In this document: in pieces, positions 1 through 5,336 of the stretch | How positions within the stretch are numbered: the first letter of the stretch is position 1 | Layout: each line of letters opens with the position of its first letter | Assembly (NCBI GenBank): GCA_044506565.1 | Contig: JBIQKN010000115.1 | Coordinates: 1 to 6,503, forward strand | Direction of reading: 5' to 3' | DNA length: 6,503 nt | Source: Croceibacterium_A sp044506565 | GTDB lineage: Bacteria > Pseudomonadota > Alphaproteobacteria > Sphingomonadales > Sphingomonadaceae | Made by a program: the position numbers and the translations under genes | Notes under the pieces: model-generated | What the model was told of the DNA's origin: nothing | Databases searched by the model: none | The model's input: only the letters and a program-made list of their open reading frames with translations

Positions 1-350
1 CCGCGGCCATAGCCGCCGACGGCGATCAGCGTCAGCCGCTCGGCCTTGCCGCGCTTGGCCTCGGGCAGGAGGTCGGCGAACACGTGATCGTGGATCACGC
101 GGATCAGCTGGTCGACCAGAAACGCATGGCCGTGGGTGATCTCGTGCCCCGCGCTCGGGTGCGCGGCGAGCCGTTCGGTCAGCTCGGCGCGGCCGTGCTC
201 GAGCGCCTCGCGCAGCAGCGCGACAATCCGCGGGCGCGCCTTCTGCGGCCCGTCTTCGGCGACCGCTTCGGCGACCGCGGCCGTCAGCTGGCGACGGTCG
301 ATCACCGCGCGCTGGTTGGGGATCCGGAGGGCGCTCACCCGCTTTCCCAT
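1..350 (-). CDS. glnD: Bifunctional [protein-PII] uridylyltransferase / uridylyl-removing enzyme, N-terminal fragment
   Basis: GlnD adds UMP to PII signal proteins (GlnB/GlnK) when glutamine is low and removes it when glutamine is high, setting glutamine synthetase and nitrogen-gene activity in the cytoplasm. Only about 116 N-terminal residues are present; the family normally runs to roughly 850-950 residues (nucleotidyltransferase, HD, two ACT domains). Reading down from the ATG at 350-348, the chain begins MGKRVSALRIPNQRAVIDRR. It then has the helical lead-in typical of alphaproteobacterial GlnD, including HAFLVDQLIRVIHDHVF at about residues 75-91. It reaches LTLIAVGGYGR at 106-116, the opening of the nucleotidyltransferase GGYGRGE motif, where the window ends. 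The active-site aspartates, HD and ACT domains lie outside. The ATG has only a weak ribosome-binding sequence (GGGCTT directly upstream). The gene is divergent from lgt across 95 bp. Family assignment is by recognition and is confident; completeness cannot be judged. Confidence 0.9.
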   Translation of the reverse strand, partial: MGKRVSALRIPNQRAVIDRRQLTAAVAEAVAEDGPQKARPRIVALLREALEHGRAELTERLAAHPSAGHEITHGHAFLVDQLIRVIHDHVFADLLPEAKRGKAERLTLIAVGGYGR

Positions 351-383
351 AAGCCCAAAGCGGGACCATGCAATCGTTCGCGG

Positions 384-415
384 GCTTGGCGCGGAACCGC
401 GTTCCGTGCCAAAGC
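384..415. promoter_or_regulatory. Strong hairpin in the glnD-lgt spacer (lgt leader)
   Basis: Bases 388-397 (GGCGCGGAAC) pair with 401-410 (GTTCCGTGCC) around a 3-base CGC loop, giving ten pairs with a single G-T(U) wobble. The stem extends by TT/AA at 386-387 and 411-412, and then by GC/GC at 384-385 and 414-415 if A413 is bulged. It lies 30 bp before the chosen lgt ATG and 33 bp before the glnD ATG on the other strand. There is no T-run on either side, so it is not an intrinsic terminator. It could be a leader RNA structure, a protein-binding palindrome (the core GGAAC-CGC-GTTCC is a perfect inverted repeat), or a chance GC-rich fold. The pairing is seen directly; any function is inference. 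Confidence 0.5.
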
Positions 416-445
416 GCGCGGGACCGAGAGGGGAACCTGACGCCG

Positions 446-1351
446 ATGCTCGACTTGCTCGCCGCCGCCACGTCCGCCGGAGAGGCGATCCGCTGGGACA
501 TGGGCCCGGAGCCGGGCATCCATCTCGGGTTCTTCACGATCCGCTACTACTCGCTCGCCTATCTCGCGGGGATCGTCCTCGCCTGGTGGCACCTGTCGAA
601 GATGATCAAGGCGCCCGGCGCGCCGATGGCACAGCGCCATGTCGACGACCTGTTCTTCTACTGCACGCTCGGGGTGATCATCGGCGGCAGGCTCGGCTAT
701 GCCGCCTTCTACAAGCCGGAGCTGTTCAGCCACTTCACGCCCGGGGCGACCGTCAGCTGGGACCTGTTGCGGCTGTGGGACGGCGGGATGAGCTTCCACG
801 GCGGGGTGATCGGCACGGTCGTCGCCATCTCGTGGGTGGCCTGGCGTAATGGGCTCAGCTTCATTCGCGTGTGCGACTACATCGCGGTCAACGTCGGCTT
901 CGGCATGCTGTTCGGGCGCATCGCCAACTTCATCAACGGCGAGCTGTGGGGCATGCCGAGCAACGTGCCGTGGGCGATGATGTTCTGCGAGCAACGCGTG
1001 CAGGCCATCTGTACGGCGTTCGGCGTGCCGCGCCACCCGAGCCAGCTCTACGAGGCGGCGCTCGAGGGCGCACTGGTTATCGCGGTCATGCTGCCGTTGT
1101 TCTGGAAGACGCGCGCGCGCTACCGCCCCGGACTGCTCGTCGGCGCGTTCACCGCGCTGATTGCCTCGGCGCGGTTCGTGGTCGAGTTCTTCCGCGAGCC
1201 CGACGAGCACTTGCAGGAGTTCGCGATCCAGACCGGGCTGCACATGGGCCAGTGGCTGAGCCTGCCGCTGATCCTGGCCGGGCTCGGGCTGGTCGTGTGG
1301 GCGCTGCGGCGGCCCGAGCTCGCGAGCGGATACAAGCCGGCGCAGGCATGA
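446..1351 (+). CDS. lgt: Phosphatidylglycerol--prolipoprotein diacylglyceryl transferase
   Basis: Lgt moves a diacylglyceryl group from phosphatidylglycerol to the lipobox cysteine of prolipoproteins, the first step of lipoprotein maturation in the inner membrane. The 301-residue product has the usual family length and several hydrophobic segments (about residues 25-50, 67-88, 113-133, 205-220, 229-248 and 271-287). The Lgt signature GRIANFINGELWG is intact at 157-169. Also present are the HGG motif (H118), HPSQLYEA at 197-204, RFVVEFFREPD at 243-253 and MGQWLSLPLI at 267-276. The frame is open back to an ATG at 368, but that start would add 26 charged residues read through the leader hairpin. 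The ATG at 446 gives the expected MLDLLAAA N-terminus and has an AGGGG (429-433) upstream, though with a long spacer of about 12 bases. The stop TGA overlaps the next gene's ATG (ATGA at 1348-1351), indicating translational coupling. Confidence 0.97.
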   Translation: MLDLLAAATSAGEAIRWDMGPEPGIHLGFFTIRYYSLAYLAGIVLAWWHLSKMIKAPGAPMAQRHVDDLFFYCTLGVIIGGRLGYAAFYKPELFSHFTPGATVSWDLLRLWDGGMSFHGGVIGTVVAISWVAWRNGLSFIRVCDYIAVNVGFGMLFGRIANFINGELWGMPSNVPWAMMFCEQRVQAICTAFGVPRHPSQLYEAALEGALVIAVMLPLFWKTRARYRPGLLVGAFTALIASARFVVEFFREPDEHLQEFAIQTGLHMGQWLSLPLILAGLGLVVWALRRPELASGYKPAQA

Positions 1352-2409
1352 GCGGTCCGGCGGCAGCCGGGAGCCTGGCGGAGACGTTCCGCCGGCTGAT
1401 CGCCGCCACCGGGCCGATCAGCCTGATGCACTACATGGGCGAATCGAACGCCTACTACTACGCTTCGAAGGACCCGCTTGGCGCCGCCGGCGACTTCGTC
1501 ACCGCGCCCGAAGTCAGCCAGATGTTCGGCGAGCTGGTCGGAGTCTGGCTGGCCGACATCTGGAACCGCGCCGGACGGCCGGCCAAGGTCCATTATGTCG
1601 AGCTCGGCCCCGGCCGCGGGACGCTGGCGCGGGACGCACTGCGGGCGATGGCGCGCTTCGGGATGGAACCGCAGGTGCACTTCGTCGAGGGTTCGCCGGC
1701 CCTGCGCAAGATCCAGCTCGCCGCGGTGGCCGAGGCGCAGTTCCACGACGACCTGTCGAGCGTTCCTACCGACGGGCCGATCCTGTTGGTGGCCAACGAG
1801 TTTCTCGACGCCCTGCCGGTGCGCCAGCTCGTGCGCACGGCCGAGGGCTGGCGCGAGGTCGTCGTCACCACCGACCGCGAAGGGCGCTTCGTGCCCCTCC
1901 CCGGTCCGCGGCCGATGGACGCCGCGGTGCCCGAAGCGCGCCGCGAGGCGCCCGAAGGCACGGTGATCGAGACGTGCCCGGGCGCCGCCGCGACGGTGTT
2001 CGAAGTCGCCGGCCGCCTCGCGCGGCAGGGCGGCGCGGCGCTGTTCGTCGACTACGGCCACGCCGAGCCGCGCACCGGCTCGACGCTGCAGGCGGTTCGC
2101 GCGCACCGGAAGGTCGATGCCTTCGAAGCGCCGGGCGAGGCCGACCTGACCGCGCACGTCGATTTCGCGATCCTCGCCGACGTCGCCCGTTCGCGCGGTG
2201 CGCGCTGGCTCGGCACGGTAGAACAGGGCGCCTGGCTGCGCGCGCTCGGCCTCGAAGCCCGCGCCGCCACGCTCGCCGCGAGCGCGCCCGATGAATGCGA
2301 GGCGCTGGAACAGGCGGTCGAGCGGCTCGCGGGCCACGAGCAGATGGGCCGGCTGTTCAAGGTCATGGGCCTCGCCGGCCCCGACTGGCCCGACGGCGCG
2401 GGGTTCTAG
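1348..2409 (+). CDS. Class I SAM-dependent methyltransferase, MidA/NDUFAF7 family (COG1565)
   Basis: The 353-residue soluble protein belongs to the family whose mitochondrial member NDUFAF7 (MidA in Dictyostelium) dimethylates an arginine of the complex I 49-kDa subunit during assembly. The substrate of bacterial members is not settled, so a role in complex I (NuoD) modification is only a possibility here. Visible family marks are LMHYMGES near residues 26-33, GDFVTAPEVSQMFGELVG at 48-65, the SAM-binding glycine motif VELGPGRGTL at 84-93, an acidic strand end FVEGS at 112-116, VANEFLDALPVRQ at 148-160, and FVDYGH at 233-238. No signal peptide or membrane segment is seen, so it should be cytoplasmic. 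It starts inside the lgt stop codon (ATGA) and has no separate promoter in view. It ends with TAG three bases before the GTG of the next gene, in the same reading frame. Family confidence is high; substrate confidence is low. Confidence 0.9.
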   Translation: MSGPAAAGSLAETFRRLIAATGPISLMHYMGESNAYYYASKDPLGAAGDFVTAPEVSQMFGELVGVWLADIWNRAGRPAKVHYVELGPGRGTLARDALRAMARFGMEPQVHFVEGSPALRKIQLAAVAEAQFHDDLSSVPTDGPILLVANEFLDALPVRQLVRTAEGWREVVVTTDREGRFVPLPGPRPMDAAVPEARREAPEGTVIETCPGAAATVFEVAGRLARQGGAALFVDYGHAEPRTGSTLQAVRAHRKVDAFEAPGEADLTAHVDFAILADVARSRGARWLGTVEQGAWLRALGLEARAATLAASAPDECEALEQAVERLAGHEQMGRLFKVMGLAGPDWPDGAGF

Positions 2410-2412
2410 CCG

Positions 2413-3678
2413 GTGGCCGGCGCCCACCGCGTCTCGAACCGGTCGCTCGCGGTGGCTGCGTTCTCGACGGTGGTCGAGTGGTACGACTTCACGCTCTACC
2501 TCTATTTCGCGACCGTGCTCGCCCGCGTGTTCTTCGGCGGCGGCGAGGGCTCGCTGCTGGCGACGCTCGGCGGTTTCGCGGTCGCCTACGTGATGCGGCC
2601 GGTCGGGGCGGTCGTGTTCGGGCACGTCGGCGACCGCCGGGGCCGGCGGCCGATGCTGCTGCTGTCGATGATTGTCATGTCGGCGGCGATGCTGGCCACG
2701 GCCATGCTGCCGACCCACGCGCAGGTCGGGCCGGCCGCGGCCTGGCTGCTGATCGGCCTGCGCTGCGTGATGGGGTTCTCCGTCGGCGGCGAGTACACCG
2801 GAGTCATCGCCTACCTGCTCGAAGGCGCGCGGCCCGAGCGGCGCGGGCTGATTGCCAGCCTCGCCGCCGCCTCGAGCGAGGTCGGAGCGCTGCTCGCGGT
2901 GGCAGTCGCCGCGCTGACCGTGAGCCTGACTTCCGAGGCCGAGCTGCAGAGCTGGGGTTGGCGGATCCCGTTCCTGGTCGGCGCGGCGCTCGCCGGGGCG
3001 GTCTGGCTGGCGCGCCGGGCGATGGACGAATCGCCCGACTTCGAGCGGCTGCGCGAGGCCGGCACGCTGGCCGCGCGGCCGCTCGCGCACGCGCTGTCGC
3101 GGCAACGCGCGGCGCTGGCGCGGGCCTTCGCCATCTCGGCGCTGGGCTCGATCACCTACTACGTCGGGATCACCTACGTCCCCGCGTTCCTCGCCTCGGC
3201 CGGGACGATGGACGAGGAGGGCGCGCTGTGGCTGTCGACAGCGGCGGCGGTCGCGGTCATCCTCGTGACCCCGCTGGTCGGCCTCTTCGCCGACCGCGTC
3301 GGGCGCAAGCCGACGCTGCTCGTGCTCGCCGTGCTCGGCGCGGCGCTGCCGGTGACGCTGTTCTCACTGATGGCCGGCGCCTCGGCGTCGGGCGCGCTGT
3401 TCGGCGCGGTCGTGCTCGCGCTCGTCGCCGGCGGGGTCAGCGCGGTCGGGGCGATCGCCACCGGCGAGCAGTTCACCGAGGAAAGCCGGGCGAGCGGGCT
3501 CGGGCTCGGCTACACGCTGGCGACGGTGGTGTTCGGCGGCCTGACGCCGTGGGCCGCGCAGTGGCTCGTCGACCGCACCGGGACGCCCGAGGTACCCGGG
3601 TTCATGATCGCCGCGGTCGCGCTGGCGGTGTTGCCGGTGTTCGCGACGATGCGCGAGACCGCGCCGCGGAAGAGCTAG
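2413..3678 (+). CDS. MFS transporter, metabolite:H+ symporter (MHS, ProP/KgtP/ShiA-like) family
   Basis: This is a 421-residue inner-membrane secondary transporter of the major facilitator superfamily, with about twelve hydrophobic segments. MHS hallmarks are VEWYDFTLYLYFA at 21-33, the loop 2-3 motif FGHVGDRRGRRP at 69-80, GFSVGGEYTG at 121-130, WGWRIPFLVG at 181-190, DESPDFERL at 205-213, and the second-half copy of the loop motif, ADRVGRKP, at 293-300. Known MHS members import osmolytes, dicarboxylates, shikimate or citrate with protons; the sequence alone does not reveal the substrate here. The GTG at 2413 is chosen because it leaves the usual ~20 residues before EWYDF. A clear Shine-Dalgarno is lacking (only GGG at 2401-2403), so expression probably depends on ribosomes arriving from the methyltransferase gene. 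The stop TAG overlaps the stop of the convergent kinase gene. Confidence 0.9.
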   Translation: MAGAHRVSNRSLAVAAFSTVVEWYDFTLYLYFATVLARVFFGGGEGSLLATLGGFAVAYVMRPVGAVVFGHVGDRRGRRPMLLLSMIVMSAAMLATAMLPTHAQVGPAAAWLLIGLRCVMGFSVGGEYTGVIAYLLEGARPERRGLIASLAAASSEVGALLAVAVAALTVSLTSEAELQSWGWRIPFLVGAALAGAVWLARRAMDESPDFERLREAGTLAARPLAHALSRQRAALARAFAISALGSITYYVGITYVPAFLASAGTMDEEGALWLSTAAAVAVILVTPLVGLFADRVGRKPTLLVLAVLGAALPVTLFSLMAGASASGALFGAVVLALVAGGVSAVGAIATGEQFTEESRASGLGLGYTLATVVFGGLTPWAAQWLVDRTGTPEVPGFMIAAVALAVLPVFATMRETAPRKS

Positions 3679-5177
3679 CCCGAGACGGCCGCCTTCGAGA
3701 CGGTCAGGTCGCACACCAGCCCGTCCGGCTCGAAGCGCCTGTTCCACGACCCGGCGAGCTGGCCGGTGACGCTCATCTCGACCAGCCGGGAGCCGAAGCC
3801 TTCGGCCATTTCGCCCTTCGGCGCCGGACCGCCGCGCTCGACCCAGCGGAGCATCAACGTGTCGCCGCGGTCGTCGATCGTCAGGTCGATCGCGCCCTCG
3901 TCGACCGACAGCGCGCCGTACTTGGCCGAATTGGTCGCCAGTTCGTGGAACACCAGTGCCAGCGGCGTCGCCGCGCGCGCGCCGATGCGCACGTCGTCGC
4001 CATGGACCGCGATCTGCGAGCGGCCGGCGATCCGGTAGGGGTTGAACAGGTCGGCGAGCATGCCGTGCAGGCTGCGCCGGCGTTCGTCTCCGGCAGGACG
4101 GACGTAGTCGTGCGCGCGGCCGAGCGCGCGCAGCGTGTCGATCAACTCCTCGCCGAAGGTCTTGTGCTCGGGCTGCTTGCGCACGGCGAGCGAGACCAGG
4201 CTCGCGACGACCGCGAAGATGTTCTTGATACGGTGCGACAGCTCGCGCGCCAGCAGGTCGCGGCTCTCGGACAGGATGTGCGCGTCGTGCACGTCGACCG
4301 CGGTCCCGAACCAGCGCGCCGGCCGCCCGTCGGCGCCGAGCACCGGCACCGCGCGGGCCATCATCCAGCGGTACTCGCCGTCATGACGCCGGACCCGGTG
4401 CATGATCTCGTAGGTCTCGCCGGTCTGCAGGCACTCGCGCCAGCGGGCGTTGGCGGCCGGGAAGTCCTCGGGATGGATTGCCCCACCATCCTCGTGCGAA
4501 TTGTCGCCGGTGAACTCGATCAGCTGGCGGTTGAAGTAGTCGAAGTTGCCTTCGCCGTCCGCCGACCAGGCGATCGCCGGGATCGAATCCGCCAGCGCCC
4601 TGAGATGGGCTTCGCGCCGCTCGAGCTCGGCCACCGATTCGAGCTCGACCCGGTGCGCCTCGAGCCGCCGCATCACGGCCTGCGCGAGCACCTCGAGGCC
4701 GCTGCGTTGCAGCGGCGTCATCCCCTCGGGGCGGGGCTCGGTGCCGACCACGCACAGCGCGCCCAGCGGCAGGCCTTCCTTCGACAGCAGCGGCTGGCCC
4801 GCGTAGTAGCGTATGCCCGGCTCGCCGGTGACCAGCGGATTGTCGACGAAGCGCGGGTCGCGCGTCGCGTCGCGCACTTCCATGAGCCCGTCGTGCACCA
4901 TCGCATGCGAGCAGAACGAAGTGCTGCGCGGGTTCTCGGTCTGCTCGGTTCCCTGCCGCGCGAGGAAGTGCTGCCTGTCGGCGACCAGCAGGCTGACGAG
5001 CGAGATCGGCGTGCCGAACAGCTCCGCGGCGAAGCGGGTGATCGCCGTCAGCTCGGGATCGTCCTGCAGCCGGTCGATCCCGTAGGTCTCGCGCGCGGCG
5101 GCGCGTGCGGCCTCGGCCGCAACGTCGAGCGCGGGCATCGGTCCAGCCGAGCCGGGGAACGAGTGGGCGACGTTCAA
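3675..5177 (-). CDS. GAF-PAS sensor histidine kinase, HWE family
   Basis: This is a 500-residue cytoplasmic sensor kinase with no membrane segment. An N-terminal GAF domain (about 36-170) carries the TSFCSHAM and DPRFVDNPLVTGEPGIRYYAG signatures common in alphaproteobacterial kinases. A short helical linker leads to a PAS domain (about 192-300) with IHPED and HDGEYRWM motifs. It lacks the cysteine motif of LOV domains, so it is unlikely to sense light through flavin. The kinase core is HWE type: phosphoacceptor His315 in ELSHRIKN, an N-box with the diagnostic histidine (FHELATNSAKYGAL, 410-423), the WxE element in RWVERGG (444-450), and a G-box GFGSRLVE (460-467). Such kinases often feed single-domain regulators or the general stress response; no receiver or regulator gene is in this window. 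The start is TTG at 5177 with a good Shine-Dalgarno; an in-frame ATG at 5138 (residue 14) is the alternative. The 3' end is convergent with the MFS gene. Confidence 0.92.
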   Translation of the reverse strand: MNVAHSFPGSAGPMPALDVAAEAARAAARETYGIDRLQDDPELTAITRFAAELFGTPISLVSLLVADRQHFLARQGTEQTENPRSTSFCSHAMVHDGLMEVRDATRDPRFVDNPLVTGEPGIRYYAGQPLLSKEGLPLGALCVVGTEPRPEGMTPLQRSGLEVLAQAVMRRLEAHRVELESVAELERREAHLRALADSIPAIAWSADGEGNFDYFNRQLIEFTGDNSHEDGGAIHPEDFPAANARWRECLQTGETYEIMHRVRRHDGEYRWMMARAVPVLGADGRPARWFGTAVDVHDAHILSESRDLLARELSHRIKNIFAVVASLVSLAVRKQPEHKTFGEELIDTLRALGRAHDYVRPAGDERRRSLHGMLADLFNPYRIAGRSQIAVHGDDVRIGARAATPLALVFHELATNSAKYGALSVDEGAIDLTIDDRGDTLMLRWVERGGPAPKGEMAEGFGSRLVEMSVTGQLAGSWNRRFEPDGLVCDLTVSKAAVSG

Positions 5178-5180
5178 AGG

Positions 5181-5189
5181 CCTCTCTCC
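5181..5189 (-). promoter_or_regulatory. Ribosome-binding site that supports the TTG start of the histidine kinase
   Basis: On the minus strand this reads GGAGAGAGG followed by CCT and then TTG. The GGAG core sits 8 bases before the TTG at 5177-5175, an ideal distance. The competing in-frame ATG at 5138-5136 is preceded only by GGCTGGACCG, a poorer match. This is why the TTG was preferred, although initiation at the ATG cannot be excluded. Confidence 0.55.
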
Positions 5190-5288
5190 GGCAGGCCGAC
5201 AGCAGAACGCCTCGGCCGCAGTTCGTCAATCAGTATGATTCCCGTCCAGCTAATGACCGATAGGGTTTCGATTTCAAGGGCAACCGGT

Positions 5289-5316
5289 TTGCGACGATCC
5301 GCGCGCTTGCTATGGC
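5289..5316 (+). promoter_or_regulatory. Possible promoter of the isovaleryl-CoA dehydrogenase gene (weak)
   Basis: TTGCGAC at 5289-5295 and GCTATGGC at 5309-5316, 13 bases apart, are oriented towards the dehydrogenase. They partly match the promoter consensus known from Caulobacter. The predicted transcription start near 5322 would leave a leader of only about 15 bases before the ATG, just enough to include the GAGAGGAA ribosome-binding site. The palindrome AACCGGTT overlaps the -35 element, which would suit a repressor, but this is speculation. Confidence 0.22.
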
Positions 5317-5336
5317 CGAAGCGAGAGGAACTTCCC

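Larger units (their letters stand above)
5178..5336. promoter_or_regulatory. Divergent control region between the histidine kinase and isovaleryl-CoA dehydrogenase genes
   Basis: This spacer of about 160 bp is less GC-rich than the flanking genes (notably 5221-5290) and must hold the start signals for both divergent genes. It contains a perfect inverted repeat AATCA-GTA-TGATT at 5228-5240 and a palindrome AACCGGTT at 5282-5289, the latter within the near-perfect repeat GCAACCGG/CCGGTTTGC (5280-5292). Either could be an operator. On the plus strand TTGCGAC (5289-5295), 13 bases, then GCTATGGC (5309-5316) resembles the alphaproteobacterial housekeeping pattern (TTGacgS, 10-14 bases, GCTAnAWC), but the match is weak. 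It would put the transcript start almost on the ribosome-binding site. No convincing minus-strand promoter was found. No ORF or RNA gene is recognised here. Confidence 0.5.

Noticed and set aside
393..405. GGAAC...GTTCC as a general-stress (EcfG-type) -35 element
   Set aside because: The required CGTT-like -10 element at 16-17 bases is absent in both directions. GGAAC at 5327-5331 also lacks one and is simply part of the ivd ribosome-binding region.
136..849. Plus-strand open frames across 84-849 over glnD and the start of lgt
   Set aside because: They oppose the clear GlnD N-terminus on the minus strand and shadow lgt in another frame. Their products are compositionally biased and unrecognisable.
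2400..2420. Methyltransferase-transporter fusion gene or sequencing-error stop
   Set aside because: The methyltransferase ends at its normal length with a typical C-terminus. The transporter N-terminus has the normal length from the GTG, so two separate genes fit better than one interrupted gene.
1120..3105. A 661-codon antisense open frame opposite lgt, the methyltransferase and the transporter
   Set aside because: The translation is Arg/Gly/His-rich with no domain motif. It lies opposite three clearly real genes and is explained by high GC.
3640..3730. Bidirectional terminator at the convergent gene ends
   Set aside because: No stable stem followed by a T-run was found on either strand, and the coding regions themselves overlap.
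4281..4604. PAS domain as a LOV photoreceptor, as seen in several HWE kinases
   Set aside because: The flavin-binding cysteine motif (NCRFLQ type) is missing from the PAS segment.
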